Of a DNA stretch of 64,000 bases, positions 1 through 8,449 are shown piece after piece. The notes under the pieces were generated by a model. It made no database searches. It was not told where the DNA came from and was given only the letters and a program-made list of their open reading frames with translations. Positions within the stretch are counted from its first letter, which is position 1, and the number at the start of each line of letters is the position of its first letter. The DNA is from Saccharopolyspora gloriosae. Its GTDB lineage: Bacteria; Actinomycetota; Actinomycetes; Mycobacteriales; Pseudonocardiaceae. A program made the translations under genes and the position numbers. Where the stretch lies: assembly GCF_014203325.1 (NCBI RefSeq), contig NZ_JACHIV010000001.1:3907501-3971500 (forward strand). Direction: 5' to 3'.

Positions 1-126
1 GCGCGCGAACACCGCTCCCATTCCGCGGGCGGCGCCCGTCACGACGGCCACCTTGCCGGGCAGTTCCGGGTAGACGGCGCCGATCGGCCGGTGCAGCGCC
101 CCGCCGGGGCCGGTCGCAGTGCTCAT
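1..126 (-). CDS. Short-chain dehydrogenase/reductase, N-terminal fragment
   Basis: Only the first 42 codons are inside the window; the gene runs off the left edge. The visible residues contain the Rossmann nucleotide-binding motif TGAARGMG at about residues 30-37, typical of NAD(P)-dependent SDR oxidoreductases. The ATG is preceded by AGGAG at good spacing. It lies 25 bp downstream of the SnoaL-like gene on the same strand, so the two are probably one operon, possibly under the divergent IclR regulator. The substrate cannot be told from this fragment. Confidence 0.8.
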   Translation of the reverse strand, partial: MSTATGPGGALHRPIGAVYPELPGKVAVVTGAARGMGAVFAR

Positions 127-151
127 GGTTTCTCCTTGCGGTGTCAGGGGA

Positions 152-583
152 TCAGCGCGGTTCGTCGTCGCGGCGCACCACGCGGCGGCGAATTCGCCAC
201 CGCCCGTCGAGGCGCACCAGGTCGTCGATGAAGGTCGTCATCCGCGCCAGCCGCGACGCACCGCCCGCTTCGGTGACGACGATCTGGAGGTAGCCGCGCA
301 CGACGAGACCGGCGCCGTCCGCCGATGCGACGTCGAGGTTCGTGATCACGTGCCGCGTCCTGGTGCCCGCCTGCTCATCGGCGGCGGCGAAGCGCTCGGC
401 GAAGGCGACCAGCGCGGCGGTGCCGACGGCGGGCTCGGGGTAGCTCGGCGACCAGAACTCGCCGTCCGGGGTGAACGTCGCCGCCCATTCCTGCGCGCGC
501 CCGCCGTCGATGCGGTGGCTCTGCGCGCCGTAGAGGCGGTGGACGTGCCCGAGCACCTCGTCGCTGACGTCTCCCACCGGCAC
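152..583 (-). CDS. SnoaL-like / NTF2-superfamily protein
   Basis: A 143-residue protein of the SnoaL-like (NTF2 fold) type, a cone-shaped alpha+beta barrel used by small isomerases, hydratases, polyketide cyclases and ring-hydroxylating dioxygenase beta subunits. The pattern fits: an N-terminal helix with HRLYGAQSHRIDGG, an FTPDGEFW segment, then beta strands ending in a basic RWRIRRRVVRRD tail. The GTG start at 583 is supported by GGAAGG just upstream. It is co-directional with the SDR gene and divergent from iclR, which suggests a small catabolic or tailoring operon. The reaction is not predictable. Confidence 0.75.
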   Translation of the reverse strand: MPVGDVSDEVLGHVHRLYGAQSHRIDGGRAQEWAATFTPDGEFWSPSYPEPAVGTAALVAFAERFAAADEQAGTRTRHVITNLDVASADGAGLVVRGYLQIVVTEAGGASRLARMTTFIDDLVRLDGRWRIRRRVVRRDDEPR

Positions 584-645
584 GGAGCACCTTCCTGAGC
601 TCGGACGTCCGGGTCGGGTCGATCACCCGAAGCAGACGTGCTATT

Positions 646-664
646 ATCGCACTCGGCGTGCGAT
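646..664. promoter_or_regulatory. Perfect palindrome, probable IclR operator
   Basis: ATCGCAC - 5 bp - GTGCGAT is a perfect 7-bp inverted repeat in the 139-bp gap between the divergent SnoaL and IclR genes. It overlaps a TATTAT box (642-647) that could serve as a -10 element for the regulator gene. IclR-family proteins bind short palindromes in such intergenic regions and usually control both the adjacent operon and themselves. Assignment to this regulator is inference from position. Confidence 0.5.
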
Positions 665-722
665 TCCACTGGACTGTAAGCGGGCTCACCCACCCCGTCA
701 AGAGCCGTACGAGAGGTGCAGC

Positions 723-1436
723 ATGTCCGAGACCAGCGCGGAACCGACCGCGCCCAGCGGCGTCGAACTCGACTCGGGAATGTCGAAGACCCTGCACAAC
801 GGGCTGCGCATCCTCGAAGTGCTCGCCGAACACCCGCGCGGGCTCACCCTCAACGAGATCGCCGAACGCGTCGCCGTGCACCGCACCGTCGCGCACCGGC
901 TGGTCCGCACCCTCGAAGCGCACCGGCTGTGCCGCCGCGACGACGTCAAGCGCATCTCGCTCGGCACCGGCCTCGTGCACCTGAGCGAGCCCGTCGAGCA
1001 GGACCTGCGCACGCTCGCCCGGCCCGTGCTGGAAGAGCTCACCGAACGCACCCAGGCGACCGCGCACCTGGTGGTGCAGGAGGACGAGCAGCAGGTCCGG
1101 ATGCTCATGATCGTCGAGCCGCGCCGCGCCCGGATGCACGTGTCGTTCCGGCCCGGCCAGGTCGACCCGATCGACCGCGGCTCCGCGGGCCTCGCGCTGC
1201 TGGCCGCCGCACCCGCCCGCGAGCACGAACGCGACGAGGTGCGCAGCACCCGCGAACGCGGATTCGCCGTGTCCTACGGGGAGATCGCGCCGTCGATCAC
1301 CGGGATCTCCGCGCTGGTACCGGGAACCGAACGCCCCACCAGCCTCGGGCTGTCGCTGTTCGAAGTCGACGACGAACGCGAACTCGGCCGCATCGTCCTC
1401 GACGCCGCACACCGCCTGGGTGCGCTCCTGCGATGA
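723..1436 (+). CDS. IclR-family transcriptional regulator
   Basis: A 237-residue regulator with the family layout: N-terminal winged helix-turn-helix (about residues 22-80, with LNEIAERVAVHRTVAHRLVR as recognition region) and a C-terminal GAF-like effector domain (about 95-235, with typical segments TAHLVVQEDEQ and IDRGSAGLALLAA). The start is supported by GAGAGG seven bases upstream. It is transcribed away from the SnoaL/SDR pair with a palindrome between them, so local control of that pair in response to a small aromatic or organic acid ligand is likely. The effector is unknown. Confidence 0.88.
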   Translation: MSETSAEPTAPSGVELDSGMSKTLHNGLRILEVLAEHPRGLTLNEIAERVAVHRTVAHRLVRTLEAHRLCRRDDVKRISLGTGLVHLSEPVEQDLRTLARPVLEELTERTQATAHLVVQEDEQQVRMLMIVEPRRARMHVSFRPGQVDPIDRGSAGLALLAAAPAREHERDEVRSTRERGFAVSYGEIAPSITGISALVPGTERPTSLGLSLFEVDDERELGRIVLDAAHRLGALLR

Positions 1437-1824
1437 CCGAGGCGCGTCAGCCGGGAAATCGCTGGGCAGGGGCCACCGGGCAACCGTCATCGCCGCGGAT
1501 TCTCGAACGACCTTCGCGCGAGAGCGGCGAGCGGCCTTGAGCAACCGGACCGCCCGCGCGTTCTCAGCGGCTGGCTTCCGACGACATTCACCCCGGCGCA
1601 CAAGAGAAATCGCTCCCGCAGCGGGAAGAGCGCTGACTACCGCTGCTTGAGCTCGTCATTCCAGGTGCGTTTTCGGTCGTCGCCCCGTCAGCAGCGACCA
1701 CGGGCCACCGGCGGGTCCTCAGCGATTTCCTCGCGAGGACAACACCTTTCCGCGTGGGTGAGCCACCGGGACGAACCGCCGAGGTTCCGCCGCCCGGCCC
1801 GCAGAGCAGGCCGGGTGCGGCGGA
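1437..1824. other. Convergent intergenic region, no gene recognised
   Basis: This 388-bp gap separates the 3' ends of the iclR gene and the amidohydrolase gene. Open frames cross it on both strands but none has a convincing start, ribosome site or recognisable product. No clear rho-independent terminator was seen. Confidence 0.5.
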
Positions 1825-3438
1825 TCAGTCCTCTTCGTCGGGGTCGCGGATGTAGAGCGCCTTGCCGCGCAGGACCGTGCGCTGGCAGCGCGGCAGCGGA
1901 GCTCCGGGGCTCAGGTCCGGCAGCGGCGGCACGCCCGCGCGCGGATCCGTCGACCAGCGCTGCACCCGCGAATCCGGTGCGGTCACGACCAGATCGCCCG
2001 TTTCCCACACCGCGTAGGTCGCCGGGGCGCCCGGCACCAGCGCACCCGTCACGCCGTCGTCGAAACCGGCGGCGCGCCAGCCACCACGGGTGTGCGCGGT
2101 GAACGCGGCTCGCGGGGAGATCCCGAAACCGTCCGTGCGGTGGTGCACCGCGGCCCGCACCGACGCCCACGGGTCCACCGGGGTCACCGGTGCGTCCGAG
2201 CCGAAGGCCAGCACGATCCCGTTCGCCGCCAGCGCCGAGAACGGGTTCAGCCGGGTGCCGCGCTGCACGCCCAACCGGCGCGCGTACATGTCCGACGAGC
2301 CGCCCCAGGCGGCGTCGAACGACGGCTGCACCGAAGCGACGACACCGAAGGAACCGAGCTCGGCGGCCTGCTCCGCGTCGACCATCTCCAGGTGCTCCAG
2401 GCGGTGCCGCATGCTCGCCAGCGCGGGAACGCCCAGCACCTTCGCCGCCCGGCGGAAACCCTCGCAGGCTTCGGCCACCCCGGCGTCGCCGATCACGTGG
2501 AAACCGGCCTGCAAGCCCTGCCGGGTGCAGTCGATCAGGTGCTCGGCCACCGCTTCGGCGTCCAGGTAGAGCACGCCCGACGTCGTCGGATCGTCGGTGT
2601 AGGGCTCGCCCAGCGCGGCCGTGCGCGACCCCACCGCGCCGTCGATGAACAGGTCGCCGCCGAGGCCGCGCACCCCGAGTTCGCGCGCGGTCTGCAGCGC
2701 GCCCAGCTCACCCCAGTAGCCGATGACCTCCGGCACGTCGCCGCGAGCGGAGAGCTCCATCAGGTCCCGCAGGTCGTCGGCACCGGAGATGTCCGGGCCT
2801 GCGCACTCGTGCACGCTGGCCACGCCTTGCGACGCGGCGTGGCGCAGGAACGCCAGCTGGGCCTCGCGGCGCTGCTGCAGGCTCAGGGATTCCCTGGCCG
2901 CGCTGCGCGCGTGGTGGTGCGAGACGCGGGTGAGGGGGCCGTCCGGGCTCCAGCCCTCGGTGTCCTTGGCCAGCGGCGCGCGGTCGATCAGCGCGCTCGA
3001 CACCAGGGCCGAGTGCACGTCGATCCGCGACAGGTAAACGGGCGCGCCACCGCAGGCGGTGTCGATCTCCGCGCGGGACGGCGGGCGGCGCTCCGGCCAC
3101 CACGTCTCGTCCCAGCCGTGCCCCCACACGAGCGCACCGGGGTGTTCCTCCACGTGATCGCGCAGCGCGTGCAGGAACTCGGTGAGCGAAGCGCAGCCGG
3201 TCAGATCCAGGCCGTTGATCAACAACCCGGACGAGGTGGCGTGCACGTGCGCGTCGACGAACGCGGGCGCGACGAACGCCCCGCCGAGGTCGACGATCTC
3301 TGCCTCGGGATGCAGTGCACGGCCGACCCTGTCAGAACCGACCCAGGCGATGGTGCCGTCGATGACGGCCATCGCGGTGGCGTCGGCATCGGCGGGCGAA
3401 TGAATCCGGCCGCCGAGCAGCAACGTGGTCTCGGACAT
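1825..3438 (-). CDS. Amidohydrolase family protein (YtcJ-like, Amidohydro_3)
   Basis: A 537-residue metal-dependent hydrolase of the YtcJ-like amidohydrolase group. Visible marks are the N-terminal small beta-sandwich, the metal-binding FVDAHVHATSSG motif (His64 and His66), GHGWDETWWPERR, FHVIGDAG and HRLEHLEM further on, and the late LAFGSDAPVTPVDPW motif with the metal-site Asp. Length fits the group (about 530-550). Members hydrolyse C-N bonds of amides and formamides, but most have unknown substrates. No signal peptide; cytoplasmic. The ribosome site before the ATG is weak. It lies alone on its strand, about 400 bp downstream of the FxsA-like gene. Confidence 0.88.
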   Translation of the reverse strand: MSETTLLLGGRIHSPADADATAMAVIDGTIAWVGSDRVGRALHPEAEIVDLGGAFVAPAFVDAHVHATSSGLLINGLDLTGCASLTEFLHALRDHVEEHPGALVWGHGWDETWWPERRPPSRAEIDTACGGAPVYLSRIDVHSALVSSALIDRAPLAKDTEGWSPDGPLTRVSHHHARSAARESLSLQQRREAQLAFLRHAASQGVASVHECAGPDISGADDLRDLMELSARGDVPEVIGYWGELGALQTARELGVRGLGGDLFIDGAVGSRTAALGEPYTDDPTTSGVLYLDAEAVAEHLIDCTRQGLQAGFHVIGDAGVAEACEGFRRAAKVLGVPALASMRHRLEHLEMVDAEQAAELGSFGVVASVQPSFDAAWGGSSDMYARRLGVQRGTRLNPFSALAANGIVLAFGSDAPVTPVDPWASVRAAVHHRTDGFGISPRAAFTAHTRGGWRAAGFDDGVTGALVPGAPATYAVWETGDLVVTAPDSRVQRWSTDPRAGVPPLPDLSPGAPLPRCQRTVLRGKALYIRDPDEED

Positions 3439-3841
3439 GTCCTGTGTTCCCTGTCCTGGGGATCTCCCCCGGCTTCGGCTTGCTGGCGACGCAAGGCGTG
3501 GCGACCTGTTTCACCTGGTCCCCGCCCATCGGCGGACCCCTCCACTCCGGGCCGCGCCGACCGCCTCGGTCGACGCGGGACCGCCGGTTCCGCGTCGCCG
3601 ACCTGGTCCGGCCGATCAGGGCGGCACTCTCCCACCCGAACGACCCCACCCGCTCGGTCAGGAGCCGGGTCGATCACCTTACGCGGATCACCGCGGCTGG
3701 GGTCGATCGAGGTCCGCGCCGTCCGGACTTCGCCCGTGCGCCACCGTGGCCGGCGTCTGGAGCGCCGCTCCCGACTCCGGCCACGATCGTTCGCCGAAGC
3801 TTACCCGCAGTGCTCGCGGGATCGACGTCACGCCGTGCGGT
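3439..3841. other. Intergenic region upstream of the amidohydrolase gene
   Basis: A 403-bp stretch between the stop of the FxsA-like gene and the start of the amidohydrolase gene, both on the - strand. It should hold the amidohydrolase promoter. Overlapping frames are GC-driven and show no recognisable protein. No repeats or RNA genes were recognised. Confidence 0.45.
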
Positions 3842-4423
3842 TCACCGCGCCGAGCCGCCGTCCGGGCGCTCTGCCTGCGTCGATGCGTCCAGCGACGGGT
3901 GCTGCTTCGGGATGTCGTCCTCACTGACCGACACGACCTCGCCGTCGATGACGTCGCCGTCGTCGCGGTAGCCCGCGCCGGGCCGTCCCGCGCCGGGGAA
4001 CCGGGCGCCGGGCATGCCGCCGACCCAGCCGGCGCCGGCGCCCGCGCGCATCCGCTCCTGCATCTGCTCGGCGCGGCGTTCCGCGGCGCGCTGCAGGCGG
4101 CGGCGCAGGAACGCCCTGGTCGGCGGCAGCAGGCACAGCAGCCCGAGCACGTCGCTGACGAAACCGGGGAGCACGACGAGCAGCCCGCCCGCGACGATCA
4201 GCACGCCGTCGGCGACCTCCCGCTCCGGTGGCCTGCGCAGCCGGGCGGCCTCGTTGAACGCTTCGAAGGCGCGGCGCCCCTCCCTGCGCAGCATCCAGCT
4301 GCCGAGGGCGGCGCCCGCGATCAGCAGGCCGATCGTGGGCAGCACGCCGATGGCGCTGCCGACCAGCACGAGCACGCTGATCTCCACGACGCCGATGGCC
4401 AGGAGCAGCAGGAGAATGGGCAA
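3842..4423 (-). CDS. fxsA: FxsA-family membrane protein
   Basis: A 193-residue protein of the FxsA family (cytoplasmic membrane proteins named for the E. coli suppressor of F exclusion of phage T7). The N-terminal half is hydrophobic: about residues 1-25 and 28-45 form transmembrane segments, followed by the family pattern GSWMLRREGRRAFEAF. A third hydrophobic stretch (GVLIVAGGLLVVLPGFVSDVLG, about residues 74-95) precedes a short arginine-rich LLPPTRAFLRRRLQR. The C-terminal 70 residues are Gly/Arg/Asp-rich and probably disordered. It is divergent from the SGNH hydrolase gene. Function in actinomycetes is unknown. Confidence 0.85.
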   Translation of the reverse strand: MPILLLLLAIGVVEISVLVLVGSAIGVLPTIGLLIAGAALGSWMLRREGRRAFEAFNEAARLRRPPEREVADGVLIVAGGLLVVLPGFVSDVLGLLCLLPPTRAFLRRRLQRAAERRAEQMQERMRAGAGAGWVGGMPGARFPGAGRPGAGYRDDGDVIDGEVVSVSEDDIPKQHPSLDASTQAERPDGGSAR

Positions 4424-4573
4424 AGCGAACCTCCGGAGGCATTCCGTCTCACTCGCTCAACGCACGGGATGCCCGATTTGCTCCCGAACCGGACGATCGA
4501 TTCACGCGGTGTTACCGGCACCACTCCGGACACCGCCCATGATCGAGTTCGGCTGCTCATAGACTGATCGGCG

Positions 4574-5668
4574 ATGCGGGCGCACAAATCGAGATTCCTC
4601 GCACTGCTGGCGGTCTGCGGCGTCCTGGCGCTCGCGATCCTGGTCAGTGATCAGTACCTGCCGAGCCTGCCGCAGCAGCCGCAACGGCTGCCCCCGGCGG
4701 TGGTCACGCTCGGCGACAGCACGCTGTCCGGCGAGGGCGGCGGGCGTTATGAAGCGGGCACGAACGGTGAGAACGGCGACTGGTGCCACCGCTCACCGGC
4801 CGCCCCGGTGCACCAGCTGGCGCTGCCGCCGCAGGTGACGCCCATCAACCTCGCCTGCTCCGGGGCGCAGGCGAAGCTGGTCGGCTCCGACGAGAGCCCC
4901 GAGCACGCCGAAGGTTCCCAGGCGGCGCGGCTCGCGGAGCTCACGCAGCGGTTCCGGATCACCGACATCGTCGTGCAGGTCGGCGCCAACGACGACCCCG
5001 GTTTCACCGACCTGGTCAACCGCTGCGTGGAGGCGTGGGCCACCCGCGCCCCCGGCGGCTGCGCCGAGCCGATGCGCGACGAGTGGCCGCAGCGGGTGGC
5101 GGCGATGCGCCCCAAGGTCGTCTCCGCGCTGCGCGACGTCCGGTCCGTGATGGACGAGGCGGGCTACACCCCGGGCGCCTACTCGCTGGTGGTGCAGTCC
5201 TACGCCTCCCCCGTCGGCCCGGACCTCGACCCGCGGCTGAACAACCTCTCCGGGTGCCCGTTCCAGCCGGGTGACCTGCGGTGGATCCGCGACACCGGGG
5301 TGCCGCAGCTGTCCGAGGGACTGCGCGCGGCGGCGGACGAGACCGGGGCGCGCTTCCTGGACCTCTCCCGCGCGGGCCACGGGCACGAGGCCTGCACGGG
5401 GGCGCCCACCGACGGCACGCCCGCGGGCCAGGTGCCGGTGCCTCGCAACGACGCCGAGTGGTTCACCCGCCTCACCGTCGACTGGGAGAGCCTGCAGGAC
5501 GACTACCGCGCGCCGCACGCGATGCAGGAGTCCTTCCACGCCAACCCCGCCGGTCACGCGGCCCTCGCGGGATGCCTGGGCGATTTCCTCGCCGGTGACG
5601 ACCAGCGGGCGGCCTGCGTCGCCGACGAGCGCGGCGAGCTCAAGCCCGTTCCCGAACAGGCACCTTGA
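4574..5668 (+). CDS. Membrane-anchored SGNH/GDSL-type hydrolase
   Basis: A 364-residue protein with one N-terminal hydrophobic helix (about residues 8-27), then an SGNH esterase domain outside the membrane. Block I is VVTLGDSTLSGEG with the nucleophilic Ser at about residue 49; the block III region reads VVQVGANDD; the C-terminal FHANPAGH supplies the likely catalytic His. Several cysteines (DWCHR, LACSGAQ, NRC, GGC, SGC, ACTG, AGC, AAC) suggest disulphide bonds in a secreted protein, as in actinobacterial GDSL lipases. It ends 200 bp before the GH3 gene, with a large hairpin between them. The natural ester substrate is unknown. Confidence 0.8.
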   Translation: MRAHKSRFLALLAVCGVLALAILVSDQYLPSLPQQPQRLPPAVVTLGDSTLSGEGGGRYEAGTNGENGDWCHRSPAAPVHQLALPPQVTPINLACSGAQAKLVGSDESPEHAEGSQAARLAELTQRFRITDIVVQVGANDDPGFTDLVNRCVEAWATRAPGGCAEPMRDEWPQRVAAMRPKVVSALRDVRSVMDEAGYTPGAYSLVVQSYASPVGPDLDPRLNNLSGCPFQPGDLRWIRDTGVPQLSEGLRAAADETGARFLDLSRAGHGHEACTGAPTDGTPAGQVPVPRNDAEWFTRLTVDWESLQDDYRAPHAMQESFHANPAGHAALAGCLGDFLAGDDQRAACVADERGELKPVPEQAP

Positions 5669-5672
5669 CGGG

Positions 5673-5733
5673 CTGTCTTTGATCTTGGCTCGAGCAGCTG
5701 GCCGCTCACCTGGAAAACCAAGATCAGGGACAG
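5673..5733. terminator. Large imperfect hairpin after the SGNH hydrolase gene
   Basis: Arms 5673-5688 and 5718-5733 (CTGTCTTTGATCTTGG and CCAAGATCAGGGACAG) pair at 14 of 16 positions around a 29-nt loop that itself contains GAGC...GCTC. It begins five bases after the upstream stop codon. A transcription terminator fits best; there is no T-run, so a REP-like or mRNA-stabilising element is also possible. Confidence 0.5.
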
Positions 5734-5867
5734 GCAGTGAGGTCGTTCTCGTTGGCGGACCTGGGCTTTCGCCGCGAACGGCGGCTCCGGCCCGGCGGGC
5801 GGGGGCTGATCTCCACGTCCTCGATGGGACGATCTCATCGGTATCGGACCGTCGGAGGGGAGCCGTC

Positions 5868-8150
5868 ATGGCGACAACGCCGGAGACCGCAGCGGACGGG
5901 ACCTGGGACGTTCCCGCGCTGCTGCGCTCGTTGACGATCGAGCAGAAGGCGGCGCTGCTAGACGGCGCGGACTTCTGGACGACCGAACCGCTGCGCGAGC
6001 ACGGCGTCCCGTCGATCATGCTCACCGACGGCCCGCACGGCCTGCGCAAGCAGCGCGCCGGCGGTGATCACCTGGGGCTCGCCGACAGCGTGCCCGCCAC
6101 CTGCTTCCCCACCGCGTCGGGCCTGGCGAGCTCGTGGAACACCGACCTGCTCGACGAGGTCGGCCGCGCGCTCGGCGCCGAGTGCCGGGCCGAGGACGTC
6201 GCGGTGCTGCTGGGGCCGGGCGTGAACATGAAGCGGACCCCGCTGTGCGGGCGGAACTTCGAGTACTTCGCGGAGGATCCGCTGCTGGCCGGGCACCTGG
6301 CGGCGGCGCTGGTGCGGGGCGTGCAGTCGCAGGGCGTGGGCACCTCGGTGAAGCACTTCGCGGTGAACAACCAGGAGACCGAGCGGCTCACGATCTCCGC
6401 CGAGGTCGACGAGCGGACGCTGCGGGAGATCTACCTGCCCGCGTTCGAGCACGTCGTCCGCGAAGCCCGGCCGTGGACGGTGATGTGCTCCTACAACCGG
6501 ATCAACGGGGTGTACGCCTCGGAGAACCGCTGGCTGCTCACCGAGCTGCTGCGCGACGAGTGGGGGTTCGACGGGCTCGTCGTGTCCGACTGGGGCGCGG
6601 TCAACGCGCGCGACGAGAGCCTGGCGGCCGGGCTGGACCTGGAGATGCCCTCCTCCGGTGGCGCGGGAGCCGAGGTGATCGTCGCGGCCCACCGGGCGGG
6701 AACGCTGCGGGGGCAGGACATCGACGTCGCCGCTGGACGGGTGCTGCGCCTGGTCGAGCGCGCCACCTCCGCACCGGGCGCGGCCGGTTTCGACCCCGAC
6801 GAGCACCACGCGCTCGCCAAGCGGGCCGCGATCGAGAGCGCGGTGCTGCTCAAGAACGATTCCGGCGTCCTCCCGCTGCGGCCGGAGTCGACGACGGTGG
6901 CCGTGCTCGGCGAACTCGCCCGCACGCCGCGCTACCAGGGCGCGGGCAGTTCCCAGGTGCGCCCGACGCGGCTGGACGACGCGCTGAGCGCGCTGGAGAC
7001 CGCCGGATTCGCCGAGCTGCGCTTCGCCCCCGGCTACGAGGTGGAGGCCGACGCCCCCGATCCGGGCCTGGCCGCCGAAGCGGTGCGCCGGGCCGCCGAA
7101 TCCGACGTCGCCGTGCTGTTCCTGGGCCTGCCCCCGTCCGCGGAATCCGAGGGCTACGACCGGGATCACCTGTCGCTGCCCGCGAACCAGCTCGACCTGC
7201 TGCGGGAGGTGGCGGCCGTCAACGAGCACGTCGTCGTGGTGCTCGCGGGCGGTTCGGTGGTCACCGTCGACGAGTGGCAGCGGCACGCGACGGCGATCCT
7301 GCAGGGCTGGCTGCCCGGCCAGGCGGGCGGCGGCGCGCTCGCCGACCTGCTCACCGGCGCCGCGAACCCGTCCGGACGGCTCGCCGAGACCATCCCGGTG
7401 CGCGGCGCGCACGCCCCGGCCGCCGGCGGGTTCGCCGGGGAGCACGGCGCGGTCCGCTACGGCGAGGGACTGCTCATCGGCTACCGCTGGTACGACGCGC
7501 ACGAACTGCCCGTGAGCCACGCGTTCGGGGAAGGCCTGTCCTACACGACGTTCGACTACACCGACCTGGACGTGTCGGTGCTGGAGGACGGGCCGCGGCC
7601 GAAGGTCGGCGTCTCGCTCACCGTCACCAACACCGGTTCCCGCGCGGGCCAGGAGGTCGTGCAGCTCTACGTCGCCGACCCGGAGTGCTCGGTGTCCCGG
7701 CCGGAGCAGGAGCTCAAGGCGTTCGCGAAGGTCGCGCTGGAGCCCGGTGGCAGCACCCGCGTGGCGCTGGAGCTGGATCAGCGCGCGTTCGCCTACTGGC
7801 ACGGGCCGCTCGGCCGCTGGGTCGTGGAGGGCGGCGAGTTCGAGCTGCGGGCCGCGTCGTCGTCCCGCAGCACGCGGCTGTCGGCCGTGGTGGAGCTCGC
7901 GGGTGAGCCGATCCGCAGCCCGCTCGCGCCGGAATCCGAGCTGGGCGCCTGGCTGGACGACCCGGTGGCGAGCCGCCTGCTGGGCGAGGCGCTGGCGGCG
8001 GGCCCGATGGGCGAGCTGGCCGCCGACCCGCAGCACGTGCGGATGATGCGGTCGTTCCCCGCTTCGCGGCTGGCCAGGTTCCCCGGTGTGGCCATCACCC
8101 ACGCGCAGTTGCGGGAGTGGGCGGAGCAGGCGAACCGCGCGCGGCGGTGA
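5868..8150 (+). CDS. bglX: Glycoside hydrolase family 3 beta-glucosidase
   Basis: A 760-residue GH3 enzyme releasing beta-linked sugars from oligosaccharides or glycosides. Order: N-terminal TIM barrel with MLTDGPHGLRKQ, KHFAVNNQE and the nucleophile motif VVSDWGAV (Asp at about residue 242); then the alpha/beta sandwich domain (from about 310, ESAVLLKNDSGVLPL); then a fibronectin-III-like domain (from about 560, GEGLSYTTFDY). A C-terminal tail of about 90 residues follows. The ATG at 5868 was chosen because GGAGGGG lies seven bases upstream; the frame is open much further upstream but lacks another good start. No signal peptide, so probably cytoplasmic and acting on imported sugars. The gene symbol is approximate. 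Confidence 0.9.
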   Translation: MATTPETAADGTWDVPALLRSLTIEQKAALLDGADFWTTEPLREHGVPSIMLTDGPHGLRKQRAGGDHLGLADSVPATCFPTASGLASSWNTDLLDEVGRALGAECRAEDVAVLLGPGVNMKRTPLCGRNFEYFAEDPLLAGHLAAALVRGVQSQGVGTSVKHFAVNNQETERLTISAEVDERTLREIYLPAFEHVVREARPWTVMCSYNRINGVYASENRWLLTELLRDEWGFDGLVVSDWGAVNARDESLAAGLDLEMPSSGGAGAEVIVAAHRAGTLRGQDIDVAAGRVLRLVERATSAPGAAGFDPDEHHALAKRAAIESAVLLKNDSGVLPLRPESTTVAVLGELARTPRYQGAGSSQVRPTRLDDALSALETAGFAELRFAPGYEVEADAPDPGLAAEAVRRAAESDVAVLFLGLPPSAESEGYDRDHLSLPANQLDLLREVAAVNEHVVVVLAGGSVVTVDEWQRHATAILQGWLPGQAGGGALADLLTGAANPSGRLAETIPVRGAHAPAAGGFAGEHGAVRYGEGLLIGYRWYDAHELPVSHAFGEGLSYTTFDYTDLDVSVLEDGPRPKVGVSLTVTNTGSRAGQEVVQLYVADPECSVSRPEQELKAFAKVALEPGGSTRVALELDQRAFAYWHGPLGRWVVEGGEFELRAASSSRSTRLSAVVELAGEPIRSPLAPESELGAWLDDPVASRLLGEALAAGPMGELAADPQHVRMMRSFPASRLARFPGVAITHAQLREWAEQANRARR

Positions 8151-8212
8151 CCGGCATCTCGCGGCGGACGCCCCGGTCGAGGCCGGTTCTGCCGGGACTG
8201 CACACTGGGGGT

Positions 8213-8431
8213 GTGGAGACGGTGAAGAACGCACGCCCCCGGCTGGACGCCTCGTCGGTCGCCGTGTGCGCACACGTGGGCATCGGAGCGGACGACTCGG
8301 TGGCGCGGGCCGCGCGGGACCGGCTGGGCAACGCGCTGGCGAACTACCGCAGGCACTGGTCGGCCGACGCCGAGCCGCAGGTGTTCGAGGATCGCCTCCT
8401 GCCCGGCGACGAGGCCAAGAACCCCGCCTGA
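8213..8431 (+). CDS. Small hypothetical protein
   Basis: A 72-residue protein starting at GTG 8213, which follows a GGGGG ribosome site; the frame is open further upstream but without a better start. No family recognised. It is predicted soluble, with one central helix (about residues 28-52, DSVARAARDRLGNALANYRR). It lies 62 bp after the beta-glucosidase gene and converges on the multicopper oxidase gene. Codon use matches its neighbours. Confidence 0.5.
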   Translation: METVKNARPRLDASSVAVCAHVGIGADDSVARAARDRLGNALANYRRHWSADAEPQVFEDRLLPGDEAKNPA

Positions 8432-8449
8432 GCTCGCGGCCGTTCCCGC

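Noticed and set aside
2092-3927. 611-codon + strand frame opposite the amidohydrolase gene
   Set aside because: No recognisable motif and composition typical of an antisense GC frame.
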